A stretch of 64,000 nt of DNA. Origin: Chondrosia reniformis (lineage: Eukaryota; Porifera; Demospongiae; Chondrillida; Chondrillidae). The translations under genes were made by a program, and so were the position numbers. Of this stretch, positions 37,412-47,700 are shown piece by piece. Location: NCBI GenBank assembly GCA_947172415.1, contig OX359200.1, positions 3,474,501 to 3,538,500 on the forward strand, in the 5' to 3' direction. Numbering within the stretch: the stretch's first letter is position 1; every line of letters begins with the position of its first letter. Under the pieces are notes generated by a model that saw nothing but the letters and a program-made list of their open reading frames with translations, did not search any database and had not been told where the DNA came from.

Positions 37412-38251
37412 TTCCTTAGGGATAGGCTGCCTTATAGCGATCAACATGTAACAAGCGCTAATTAATAAAGAATTTTCGTTTTCAATCGTTAAGAGTGAAT
37501 GCGTTATTTAGTGTTATCGTTTACACACCGGAAGAAATCAAAACCGTAACCCAGCGTTACCAGGTATTCAATCTCAAACACGTGGTGTGTGACCAATCGA
37601 AGCCTCGCCAGCCAGGGAAGAAGAAGCCTCGCCAGCGAAGAAGAAGAAGCCTCGCCAGCGAAGAAGAAGAATCCTCGCCAGCGAAGAAGAAGAAGCCTCG
37701 CCAGCAAAGAAGAAGAAGCCTCGCCAGCGAAGAAGAAGCCTCGCCAGCCAGTGAAGAATTTAGCCCTTCAATCGGTGAGTTCGCTCTTACTTTGACACGC
37801 TGTTGTTTTAAGGGCTTCATAGTTTTAGTTCATGCCGTTTTTTATATTTCTTCTAGTAAATGCCTTTAGGAAATGTATATTCTGTTCCTTCATATTGTTT
37901 GTGTGTATTCTATTAAAGGTATTCTGGCCAATTTTTATGTTGTTGTTTTAAAGTGCTTTCCGTGTTATTGATAGCATGTGTTATTTGGATATCATCAAAA
38001 GGCTTTTTTGAAAGCCACTACTGACAAAGGACTACACTGATATTTTATCTGTTTATTATACTTCTATACTTATACTTGGTATATATATGTTGTTTATATG
38101 ATGCTTAGGGCCTTTAGTTTTATTAAAAAGGCTTTTTTAAAGCCATTACATTCAAAAGATGGACTTGACTGGGACTTGATGTATAATAAAAGTTGTAATG
38201 TAAAATACATTATGTAATAGACATGCAAGTATTAAGTTAGTAGTATAATTC
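37412..38251. other. 3' region of the transposon, with a 15-20 bp coding-like repeat
   Basis: The region between the left terminus and the coiled-coil gene holds a compact tandem repeat at about 37600-37760, with units such as GAAGAAGAAGCCTCGCCAGC of varying length. A plus-strand frame (37495-37869) crosses it and translates into alternating basic and acidic residues (KPRQRRRRSLASEEEE), but it starts with GTG, not ATG. An ATCGGTGAGT donor-like site lies near 37780. I treat coding as unproven. From 37870 to 38251 nothing is recognised apart from AT-rich sequence. Confidence 0.45.
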
Positions 38252-38706
38252 CTATTTGTTATTTATTTCTCTGAGGACTTCCTTAATTAGTGTTTTCAAT
38301 AGCTGAGCCCGATTCTCCTGTTCTTCCTTTTCTTTTTGTTTTTTCTCCTTCTCTTCCTCCTCTATCTGCTCCATTCGTATCTTTTCTTCCTTTTCTTTTC
38401 GTGCTTCTTCCACTAGTCTCCTCTGCACTTCTTCCTCTATCCTTTTTTTATTTCTTCTTCTTTTTGCCTCTCTTCTTCTATTTTTTTCTTCTCCTCTTCA
38501 GCCTTCTGCTTTTCTATTGTCATTCTCCTGCTGACTTCTTCTTCCACCTTCATTGTAATCAAAGAATTTACTCCCCAGTCATTAAATCTTTGGTTTTTTC
38601 TATTTTTTCTCTTTAAGTATTGTTGCTGATTGTGCCATTTATAGGGCTTTCTGTAACTTCTTGATAGGAATCTCCCTGATGTTGACTGATAGTATCCATT
38701 TTCCAT
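38252..38706 (-). CDS. Coiled-coil Lys/Glu-rich protein of the transposon (frame broken at an A7 run)
   Basis: The frame starts at a true ATG (38704-38706) with a basic, Arg/Lys/Gln-rich segment (residues about 10-40) and passes into a strongly charged helical stretch (VEEEVSRRM, then KAEEEKKKIEEERQKEEE). It stops early after residue 89 at an A7 run (38443-38449). With one more A there, the same type of sequence would continue (IEEEVQRRLVEEARKEK and similar) to a stop at 38252-38254, giving about 151 residues. The shared coiled-coil character on both sides argues for one gene with a slippage error. It lies downstream of the transposase-like gene in the same orientation. No function is recognised. 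An accessory DNA- or transposase-binding protein is possible but untested. Confidence 0.6.
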
Positions 38707-39310
38707 TCTTTAGCTGTTTTCTATTCAATATGATTTCTGTCTTTAGTCATCTATATTTATACTTGTTAGGAGGATACCTTGGAAAATAAGTTATCCAATC
38801 AGATTAATGATTAGGGTAGGATACCATGAAAATTGTGTTAGCCAATGAAGTTGTGACTTAAAGAACCAATCAGATTAGCTTAAACTGATGATGTTTCATC
38901 ACCTAAGCATGCATTAACTGGCTATGAATACAGCCGTAATTAACACATGAAATATTTATTATAATTATGTTTATTATTATTATGTCTAAAGGAAAAGCTA
39001 ATGAAGTATGGTACAAAAATACTATTTAATTATTATTGTATTGTTTGAAGCCATATTAATGAATATGTATTGTATTATATTGTAGTGTTGAACACGTCTC
39101 CCAATGTTCCATCCTGTGTACACGGGTTACAAAAAGGTATGGCAACTTTGTGTACTTAGCAGATGTTATTTACTTACTGCATCTTTAAACTTGAACTTGA
39201 TGTGTTGCTTGTTGGTTGTCCACTGCCACTCCAAATCAGGAACCACCATCAGTACACTATAGCACTATTCAGGCTCTAGCCTAAACTCCCTTAGTAGCTT
39301 CATAGTTCTT
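38707..39310. other. Spacer between the two transposon genes
   Basis: About 600 bp of AT-rich sequence with no long frame. It presumably holds the 3' end of the transposase transcript and the 5' region of the coiled-coil gene. I see no convincing signal. Confidence 0.6.
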
Positions 39311-41023
39311 CTAAATTTTTTTTTCTACTGCCTTGTATATGTCATCATTCTCTGTTGATAGGTCTTTTTCACTTATATTGGCTTGAATCAACCTGTCCAA
39401 TTCTTTTTTGGTATCTATCTTAAGCTTGAAAAGTTGGCTCTTTAATTTACGCATGAGGTACTTGTGGGTTTGCCTAATATCTAGGGGTATTGGCCTAAGT
39501 ACTTTTAGCTGTTTTCTACACCTGTCCAATTGTAGCAATTCATTTGATGGACCAAGTACTTGGTGAAGTGCCCTTGCCAAACTAGAAGTATAGCATTCAC
39601 CTGTAGTGTCTGTACATACATTGGCATACGTCAGTACTTCTTTTGTGGGCTCAGGCTCCCAGTTTGTACCATCTTCTTCAGTTATAGGACTGATTGCAAT
39701 ATTTGTTTGCAATTGTGGTTGATAGTGGGTAATGGGGGTAGACATAGATGGACCCTGATTGGAGCTATCTGTACTTAATGGTACGTCAATGCTTATTTCT
39801 AAGTTGGATTTCGGAGGTGGTGTACTACAATCATCTGGCTCTTCGTTAGTACAGATGTCCATTTCATCCATATGACTACAATAACCTCTAACATTTAGTA
39901 GATGTCCAGGAATTGTTTCTGTTACTTGGCCCTGTTCATTGTAAATTTTTATCCCAAAACTTGGAATATCAACATTTCCATTTAACAGTTGGAGCCATTC
40001 ACCTCTAGCCCGTGTGACTACATCTTGTAATGTAGAATCCCTAAAATGTAATGGGCTAGGTCCCTTCTCAATATAATTAGGATGAATGTCACCATCATGA
40101 AAGATGATGTCTGACTCACTTTGGTTAATGTCCCACCACTGACCTTTACCTGGTGTTAGGAAAGGTGCTATTCTTTCCAAATGTGCTTGCCAGCTGTATG
40201 GCCTCTCTCTTATGTATTTGAGTGGTATTTCAGTGCCACTGAATTGTTTTAGAAATTTTGCAGCCTGTTTGACTCTAGTGTCACTTTCATGCACAGTTAC
40301 TGAGGTTGAGCCATATAATATCTCTCTGGCCTCTAATCTTATCAGCAGATTAGGAATCAGAGTGTCTGATTTTCTATTACTAGTATCCCTTACACACCTT
40401 TTTGCCTTTTGGAAGATCTGCTCTTCACTTTCAGTGTTGACAGACCTATTATTGATAATTTCTTGCTGAACAGGGCCATGATTTAACAAGGCATGGAAAT
40501 AGACTCCATGTAAGGCAGTTTCATGTGGGTTTGGGAATAAATCCACACTTAGTTCATGATGTAGCCAGCAGCAGTTGTAAAATCTCAATATTTGTTTAGG
40601 GCACCTCTCAACATCTTCAGAATAAAGACATTGGCTTATTTGAACTAGAGTCAAAAACAGTGTTTGGATTTTCCAACTTGCTTTAGCATTTGATAACATT
40701 TGATAAATATGTATAACAGCACACCTAATATCAGATCCTGAAACATGTTCACCCTTAAGAGCCCTAACAATGTAAGCCCCAACATCATCCCTTAAAACAA
40801 CAGGCAAGTGATGGCTCTTAGAGGTCTCAGTAAGTAGATGCATGGCATACCCTTTGAAATCATGAAGAGGTTCACAGTCTAATACACAATATTTTTGTAA
40901 GTTTACAGTTTTTAGAGACTCCATGGGATAGGGCAAAAGTAAAGCTGGAACTCTTTGAACACCCTTTAATTCATTAACAAGTTTACTTTCTAGCTGCGGT
41001 TTTGTAAAGTCATAAATGTCCAT
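39311..41023 (-). CDS. Transposase-like protein, C-terminal segment (570 residues)
   Basis: This is the third open part of one long gene. It overlaps the preceding frame by 34 bp, and the two join if one A is added to the A7 run at 41032-41038. The sequence just around the break reads like a SAP-type helix pair (KKKELLEEL before, RGF...KPQLESKLVNEL after). Conserved-looking blocks follow: GVQRVPALLLPYP (21-33), CVLDCEPLHDFKGY (46-59, with D49 and H54) and NHGPVQQEIINNRSVNTESEE (181-201). These resemble blocks in uncharacterised transposase-like proteins of invertebrates. D49 and a glutamate in the last block are candidate catalytic residues. The last 200 residues are polar and low in complexity, ending with a charged helix. 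No named superfamily could be assigned. Confidence 0.75.
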   Translation of the reverse strand: MDIYDFTKPQLESKLVNELKGVQRVPALLLPYPMESLKTVNLQKYCVLDCEPLHDFKGYAMHLLTETSKSHHLPVVLRDDVGAYIVRALKGEHVSGSDIRCAVIHIYQMLSNAKASWKIQTLFLTLVQISQCLYSEDVERCPKQILRFYNCCWLHHELSVDLFPNPHETALHGVYFHALLNHGPVQQEIINNRSVNTESEEQIFQKAKRCVRDTSNRKSDTLIPNLLIRLEAREILYGSTSVTVHESDTRVKQAAKFLKQFSGTEIPLKYIRERPYSWQAHLERIAPFLTPGKGQWWDINQSESDIIFHDGDIHPNYIEKGPSPLHFRDSTLQDVVTRARGEWLQLLNGNVDIPSFGIKIYNEQGQVTETIPGHLLNVRGYCSHMDEMDICTNEEPDDCSTPPPKSNLEISIDVPLSTDSSNQGPSMSTPITHYQPQLQTNIAISPITEEDGTNWEPEPTKEVLTYANVCTDTTGECYTSSLARALHQVLGPSNELLQLDRCRKQLKVLRPIPLDIRQTHKYLMRKLKSQLFKLKIDTKKELDRLIQANISEKDLSTENDDIYKAVEKKI

Positions 41024-42546
41024 AAAACCTCTTTTTTTAGCTCTTCTAGTAACTCTTTCTTTTTAAGTTTATCAAAAGGTTTAAGTGAATTAGCCTGCTT
41101 ACCAGCATTACCACCAATTGCTAAGAGTTGCATTTCAGTCAGTGACCTAGGAGGTTGTCTTAGTGTTACAGCTTGATCTATGAATCTACTAAGGTGTACA
41201 CCACAGCTACAAGGATAATTTCCTCCCTGTTGGGTCCCGCGTTCAAACTGGACGGCAGGTTTATCACCAATAAAGAACTGTAATACATCAGTGATCTCAA
41301 TTCCATTAGACGTTTTTACTTTCTCACTAATCTCTGATAAGCAATCTAACCTGTCGGAGATAAAATTAGCTTGTGAGCTGTGACTAGAAGTTGAAAAACC
41401 AACCAGGTGAATTTCAGGTTTTTCAACTATTTCCTGAATTGAAAGCTTCCTTTTTTTATCAGGAACTTCAGAATTTGTATAAAATACTGCTGGATCATAT
41501 GCAGTTTTAACTGTTATCAGTAAGAGACCATAGGAAAGTAAAGTAGAATGGTCATGCCACATTATTAGGTGTCTCTTTGTTTGCAACTTTTTGAATGTAT
41601 GTTCTATTTCAGGTCTAGAAAGGGATTCACAATTACTAATGTATTTGCTAACTTCTGATCTAAGATAGGTAAGAGACATTTTTGTAATTTCCTCATCAGT
41701 AGTTAATCTCATATATTTACTATGTTTGTCCAATAGTTTCTGGCGTAGCTCTGTTAATGGAATTTTATTCCCATGAGCCTGGACTATTTGTATATTGCCA
41801 TCAGGCATGTACCTTTCTAAGGCCATTGGTGCACATGGCTGCCCAACATTCAACTGACCTTCCACTAACATTTTTGCTATGTCCTTATTGACCTCATCTA
41901 AGCTAGGAGGGCAGGGGAATGAAATTCTGCCGTGACTACCAGGCATCTTTGGTAATATTCTCCTATGCCTTTTTGTTTCAGTGGATTTTGTTTCCCCTTC
42001 TAGTTTAGTCATATTCAAACCATTTTCCATGGCAAATATTTTGACTCTTGCACCAGAATCTGAACTGTTCAGTCCACATTGTGAAGCAAATGACTTCCAT
42101 TGAATAGTCCTTTCTTCTTCAATAGCTGTAGTTAGTTTTTGGAGGACGGTTTCAGCAACTCGTCCCTTTAAATATGATTTTTTCCTTTTTGGTGTGTCAC
42201 ACACATTTTTCTGAAAGTACAAAGCCTTTCTTTTTCTGTTGTATGAACTTTTTGATTCATTTTCTGCTAACATAGTCAAGGCTGCATTTTGTTTATAGAA
42301 ACTATTAGCATAATCTCTTATTTTGCTTAGCAATTCAATATTGTTTTGCAATTTTTCTTTGGCAGATTCCCTTAAACTTAGTTTTTTGTCGTGTAGGTCA
42401 ACCAGTGTATTGAAGCTCTTTCCTGTGGAAGAGGCTACACTTGTGTTAAGCACCTGTAATGCTTTTCTAGTACCAGCAGCAGGATTATTAATTATGCCAT
42501 CTACAAGACTATTTTGGTAGTCTCTCTGTGTTCCGTGTTAGGTTTG
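40990..42546 (-). CDS. Transposase-like protein, middle segment
   Basis: The frame is open from a TAA near 42547 to the stop at 40990. There is no ATG at its head (the first start-like codon, at 42453, is GTG), so it is read as a continuation of 42501-42974. Counting residues from 42453, it has a helical, basic N-terminal part (NRKRKALYF, TPKRKKSYLKG), a 'LPKMPGSHGRISFPCPP' block (167-183), then WHDHS (299-303, D301) and GDKPAVQFERG (396-406, D397). A compact Cys/His group CSCGVH (415-420) follows. Two aspartates set in hydrophobic contexts fit an RNase H-fold DDE/D core that continues in the next segment. The frame ends just after the A7 run at 41032-41038. Confidence 0.75.
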
Positions 42547-42974
42547 CAACTATTGAACACAGGCTTAAGTGGGAAAACCTCTTGTACTGACAGGTATTCC
42601 ATGCAGCAAGCCTCACAGTAGCTCAGGGAATGTCTTATTTTGTTACATTCACTTAGAGCCTCCCATATCACTATGGGGAAAGTTTCTAGATAAGTCTCCC
42701 TAGCCTTAGACGATCTCCAGCCACTTTTTAAACCTTTTAGAATATTCTCAAGTAACTTGTCAAAAGGAGTGGACTTACGGGAGTAATAGTCTGTAAACAT
42801 AGAATCGTCTAGACAAAATTTGGGGCTCCTAAATAAATCTCTGAACCTTTGTATCTTTTGCTTGTAGGTAAGTTCTGTTTGAGTGTCTTCTATACCTGAT
42901 TTTGTGGTTTCCTGAGTTGGAGTGGCTTCACCATTTGTTGGAGAATTTGCTTTTTTATGTCTTTGTGAATATGT
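42501..42974 (-). CDS. Transposase-like protein, N-terminal segment
   Basis: The open frame ends at TAG 42501-42503, inside the start of the next frame. An extra AG in the GAGAGAG run near 42530 would explain the break. The first ATG is at 42798-42800, but the frame is open upstream to about 42974. Two acceptor-like sites lie there: TTATTATAG before 42974, and TTCACAAAG before 42960. The latter would join in phase with the donor AAAAGGTATGT at 43386. The sequence is helical and has a Cys-rich patch (SYCEACCMEYL) that could be part of a metal-binding fold. The role of this domain is unknown. Confidence 0.6.
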   Translation of the reverse strand, partial: TYSQRHKKANSPTNGEATPTQETTKSGIEDTQTELTYKQKIQRFRDLFRSPKFCLDDSMFTDYYSRKSTPFDKLLENILKGLKSGWRSSKARETYLETFPIVIWEALSECNKIRHSLSYCEACCMEYLSVQEVFPLKPVFNSCKPNTEHRETTKIVL

Positions 42975-43105
42975 CTATAATAATTTCAATGAATATCATT
43001 TCTTAAACTATCTGATCTATTCTGTAGGTTGCCAATATGCAAGAAGAAGATTTTTTAAATCTATTTTTGTATTATTCATTTGTTTATTAATTTATTTAAA
43101 ATCGT

Positions 43106-44253
43106 CCATTGTTAATTTGGTTATAGGATATAGACTTAAAACGGCAGGCAATCCTTTGGCTTAATTGATTTACGTATCGTGTATAATCATCTCGCTTCGT
43201 ATCGTTGTCTTATATCGTCTCACTTCGTGTCTTATTAATGTTTCATTTAATCGTATCACTTCGTACGTTTTGTATTATACAATTAATGTCTAATATAAAT
43301 GAAAACGGCTTTTCAGGGCTCTTTGCATAGTAGCTATAACATGATTCACTTCTCTAGCTATTGTGGACTACTTATTTTTTACATACCTTTTGTTAACGAA
43401 TAGTTCGTATGCAGCAACTCTTGCAAAGCCGCAGTTGAACTTCAGAGCAATCTGATTATCGACTGATATCCCTCTTGGCTTTTTTTGGGGGGCATAATCT
43501 TCTCTGTTGTAGACGAAATTTCGAAATTTGGCGATACTTAGTGTGAATAACACCTTACGGCGATCCTCGATCACTTGTGTCAACGTTTAGTATACCTGTA
43601 TATAATATCCCAGTTACACAACTTAGGATTTGCGCAATATTAACATTGGGCTATAAAATTTCACCGTTTGCGTTTCAAATGTGTAAATCATCCCATGAAT
43701 AAACTTATTTGCTAATGAATATGATTTAAATGTTGAGAAATGGCGTCTATTGCAGAAGTGAAGGAAAAATGCCTATGCGCTTAAGTTAGATCATCATAGT
43801 CATGTAGTCAGCTTCAATGGATTCAGTGAGTGTCATTTAGTAAAAATTAAGGAGTCCGTTGGCATCTGAGCTTTATTTCCCAAGATATGAAAGATTAAAT
43901 AACATTTACTAATCTATTAAAAGTGTATTTTCACAGTTTTCTTCTCAACGGATGGGCGAATCGAAATGGACTTTTTAATTTTGTTAGCATACACTCTAAC
44001 CTTTTCAATGAAGTATAGAACGTAGTTCTAGCTTTTTCCTAGACTAAGCGCATAGTGTCTGAGAGTTTTAAAATCGGACCTTTTTAACACGTTATACCTT
44101 CGACATTGGTTGTTCAATCTTGCTCAAATTTTAGATTTCGCTGATATATAAATAAGCGCTTCGATGTATACCAGTTTAAGGTAGCAAATCATTTCTGTAA
44201 GAAAGAAACTTGCTCTTAAAAGTGTTTATAAAAAAACATAAAAACACTCAGAA
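43106..44253 (-). other. 5' region of the 6.9-kb transposon
   Basis: A 1.15-kb region between the right terminus and the coding part, conserved in the 1.3-kb derivative. It must contain cis-acting sequences for mobility and probably the promoter, but I see no clear TATA or start site. Tandem AT-rich words (ATCGTATCACTTCGTAC-like, repeated four times at 43180-43270) form a short degenerate repeat. Confidence 0.6.
43387..43589 (-). CDS. Possible internal exon of the transposase gene
   Basis: The segment is open on the minus strand, without ATG (the first start-like codon is TTG at 43583), and ends with AAAAG followed by GTATGT (43386-43381), a strong 5' splice site. Its protein sequence (residues such as VIEDRRKVLF, YNREDYAPQKKPR and ARVAAYELFVNK) is not recognised. 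It is more conserved between the two copies than the flanks. Splicing to 42960 would keep the frame. The upstream start exon is not identified. Confidence 0.4.
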
Positions 44254-44272
44254 CAGTCATATGGCGCCTGTG
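44254..44272 (-). repeat. Right terminal inverted repeat of the 6.9-kb transposon
   Basis: The reverse complement is CACAGGCGCCATATGACTG. It is followed by TA (44273-44274), matching the TA before 37393. Confidence 0.85.
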
Positions 44273-44356
44273 TAGTTAAATGTACTAGTTGTATGTACTA
44301 GTTGTATGTAATAGTTGTATATACTAGTTGTATGTGCTAGTTGTATGTTCTAGTTG
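44273..44356 (+). repeat. 13-bp minisatellite, block m
   Basis: A short array between the transposon and an H repeat. It ends in the standard pre-H flank GTATGTTCTAGTTG. Confidence 0.92.
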
Positions 44357-44726
44357 TCTCTAATTGGGGCGCCGCAAGGACTCCTATATTGTTTTCAGAA
44401 ATTATGTTAACGTATGGCTTCCTGTTGGTAGTTTTGTAAATATATACATATATATACCTTTGAAAAAATGGCAGATGTTCGGGGAGATTTCATTTTCTAG
44501 TTTTCTCTTCCTTTGGGTAGAAAATGGAATGAACAAAATGTACTTAAAAACCATCATTACTAAAACAATGTAACATAAAGCTTGTGCAAAAATTGACGAC
44601 CAACAAGAGTCGATCTGAAATCAGTTTACCGGATATCCATGAGAAACAATCAAAAATTTCGAATTTACTGCTGGTCACCTAAGGCCCCAGGAGTTTTTTA
44701 AACTCGAACTCCTTGTTTTTGAATCC
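44357..44726 (+). mobile_element. Helitron-like repeat H, full copy
   Basis: It begins TCTCTAATTGGGGCGCCGC and ends with the GAGTTTTTTAAACTC hairpin, then GAACTCCTTGTTTTTG. The TC-like start and hairpin-plus-tail end are the basis for the Helitron-like label. Non-coding. Confidence 0.55.
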
Positions 44727-47700
44727 ACTAATTTTAATTACTATTTGTAGTTACTAGTTGTAAGTATTAGTTTTATGTAGTAGTAACTAGTTTTATGTAC
44801 TACTTGTATGTACTCTTTGAAAGTACTAGTTGTATGTACTCGTTCTATGTACTAGTTTAATGTACTAATTGTACGAACTTGTTGTATAGGGGTTCTAGTT
44901 TGTAGTTTTTTGCATTAGTTAAATGAACTAGTTGTATTTACTAGATGTATGTACTAGTTGTGCGTAGTAATTGTATGTAGTAGTGGTATCTGCTTGAAAT
45001 TAGTTGCATGTACTAGTTATATGAACTAGTTGTATGTACTAATTGTATGTACTAGGTGTATGTACTAGTTGTATTTACTAGTTGTATGTACTAATTGTTT
45101 TTACTAGCTGTATGTAGGAGTTATATTTACTAGTTGTAGTTACTAATTGTATGTACTAATTGTATGTACTAGTAACTAGATATATGCACTAGTTGTATGT
45201 AGTACTTGTATGTACTAATGGTATGTACCAGTTGTAAGTACTAATAAGTAGTTGCATGTACTAGTTATATGCACTAGTTGAATGTACTAGCTGTGTGCAC
45301 TAGTTATGTGTACTAGTTGGATATACTAACTGTATGTACTAGTTGGATTATACTAGTAACCTGTTGTATTAAATAATTGTATAAACTAGTTCTATGTATT
45401 AGTTTTATGTACTAGTTTTGTGAAATTAATGTATGGACTATTTGTATGTACTAGTTGTAAGTACTAGTTGCAGAAAATTGATGTATTTACTAGTTTTATG
45501 TACTAGTTGTATGTCTAGCTGTATATACTAGTTATAGGTCATAGTTGTATGTACTAGTTGTATGTACTAGTTGTAGGAAATAGCTGTATATACTAGTTAT
45601 ATGTAGTAGTTGTATATAATAGTTGGATGTACTAGTTGTACGTACTAGTTGTATGGACTAGTTGTATGTACGAGTTGTATATATGTTCTAGTAAGTAGTT
45701 GTATGTACTAGTTATATGTACTAATTGTATGTACTAGCTGTATGGACTAGTGTATGTACAAAATGTATATACTAGTTGTATGTACTAGTATCTAGATGTA
45801 TGTATTAGTTGTATGTAGTATATAGTTGTATGGACTAATTGTATGTACTAGTGCTATGTAGTAGTTGTATATATGTTCTAGTAAGTAGTTGTATGTACTA
45901 GTTGTATGTACTAGCTGTATATACTAGTTATAGGTCATAGTTGTATGTACTAGTTGTAGGAAATAACTGTATATACTAGTTATATGTAGTAGTTGTATAT
46001 AATAGTTGTGTGTATTAGTTGTACGTACTTGTTGTATGGGCTAGTTGTTTGTACGAGTTGTATGTACTAGTTGTATGTACTAGTTGTACGTACTAGTTGT
46101 ATGGACTAGTTGTATGTACGAGTTGTATGTACTAGTTGTGTGTACTAGTTCTATGTACTAGTTGTATATATGTTCTAGTAAGTAGTTGAATGTACTAGTT
46201 ATATGTACTAATTGTATGTACTAGCTGTATGGACTAGTGTATGTACAAAATGTATATACTAGTTGTATGTACTAGTATCTAGATGTATGTATTAGTTGTA
46301 TGTAGTATATAGTTATATGGACTAGTTGTATGTACTAGTGCTATGTAGTAGTTGTATATATGTTCTAGTAAGTAGTTGTATGTACTAGTTGTATGTACTA
46401 GCTGTATATACTAGTTATAGGTCATAGTTGTATGTACTAGTTGTAGGAAATAGCTGTATATACTAGTTATATGTAGTAGTTGTATATAATAGTTGTATGT
46501 ATTAGTTGTACGTACTTGTTGTATGGGCTAGTTGTTTGTACGAGTTGTATGTACTAGTTGTATGTACTAGTTGTATGTACTAGTATCTAGATGTATGTAT
46601 TAGTTGTATGTAGTATATAGTTGTATGGACTAGTTGTAGGTACTAGTGCTATGTAGTAGTTGTATATATGTTCTAGTAAGTAGTTGTATGTACTAGTTAT
46701 ATGTACTAATTGTATGTACTAATTGTATGTACTAGTATCTTGATGTATGTATTAGTTGTATGTAGTATATAGTTGTATGTACTAGTTGTATATATGTTCT
46801 AGTAAGTAGTTGTATGTACTAGTTGTATGTACTACCTGTATATACTAGTTATAGGTCATAGTTGTATATACTAGTTGTTTGTACTAGTTGTAGGAAATAT
46901 ATACTAGGTATATGTAGTAGTTGTATATAATAGTTGTATGTATTAATTGTACATACTAGTTGTATGGACTAGTTGTTTGTACAAGTTGTATGTACTAGTT
47001 GTATGTACTAGTTGTACGTACTAGTTGTATGGACTAGTTGTATGTACGAGTTGTATGTACTAGTTGTGTGTACTAGTTCTATGTACTAATTGTATGTACT
47101 AGCTGTATGGACTAATTGTATGTACTAGCTGTATGGACTAGTGTATGTACTAATTGTATATACTAGTTGTATGTACTAGTAACTATCAGAATATACTAGT
47201 TGTATTTACCAGTTGTTTGAACTAGTTGTATGTAGTTATATGTACTACTTCTATGTACTAGTTGTGTGTATTTTTCGTATGTACTAGTAACTAGATGTAT
47301 GTACTTGTTGTTTGTACTAGTTGAATGTTCTAGTTGTATGTGCTAGTTGTATGTATTTGTTGAATGTACCAGTTGTACATACTAGGTGTACATACCAGTA
47401 ACTAGTTGTATGTACTAGTTCTATGTACTAGTTTTTTGTATAAGCTGTATGTACTAGTTGTTTTTACTAGTTTTATATACTAGTAGTTTGAACTAGTTGT
47501 ATGTAGTTATATGTATTATTATATATGTATATGTATTATTATGTATATATTATTGTATTATTATGTATATAGCTGTATGTACCAGTTATATGTACTAGTT
47601 GTATGTACTAGTTGTACATACTAGTAACTAGTTGTATGTATTTGTTGAATGTACCTATTCTATGTACTAGTTTTATAATTATAATTTGTATGTAGTTATA

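Larger units (their letters stand above)
37393..44272 (-). mobile_element. 6.9-kb unclassified DNA transposon with TA target site
   Basis: Termini are CACTGGTACCTTATGGCTG (37393-37411) and, as reverse complement of the right end, CACAGGCGCCATATGACTG (44254-44272), an imperfect inverted repeat with 14 of 19 matches. TA flanks both ends (37391-37392, 44273-44274). The same ends bound the deleted copy at 33016-34315, which confirms the limits. Inside, on the minus strand, are a long 5' region, a large split transposase-like gene (39311-42974) and a coiled-coil gene (38252-38706). I cannot match it to a named superfamily. A CAC start with a 2-bp TA duplication is shared with few groups (Mirage-type CMC is one thought), so the placement is open. 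Confidence 0.9.

Noticed and set aside
38290..38616. Plus-strand 108-codon frame rich in Phe, Leu and Ser
   Set aside because: It is the complement of the Lys/Glu-rich coiled-coil gene on the minus strand and has no independent support.
39560..42520. Plus-strand frames (39560-39778, 40212-40469, 42323-42520)
   Set aside because: They lie opposite the long transposase-like gene and show no recognisable protein.
37393..44272. Assignment to KDZ (Kyakuja/Dileera/Zisupton), Kolobok or CACTA superfamilies
   Set aside because: The TA duplication does not fit the 8-bp (KDZ), TTAA (Kolobok) or 3-bp (CACTA) target sites as I know them, and I see no diagnostic family motif. I left it unclassified.
33016..44272. 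One 11-kb element with 1.15-kb terminal inverted repeats (33016-34168 and 43106-44272)
   Set aside because: The inner sequences 34174-34315 and 37393-37534 are also inverted copies and carry their own termini with TA. Two separate elements in opposite orientation, with minisatellite and a pogo-like MITE between, explain the data better.
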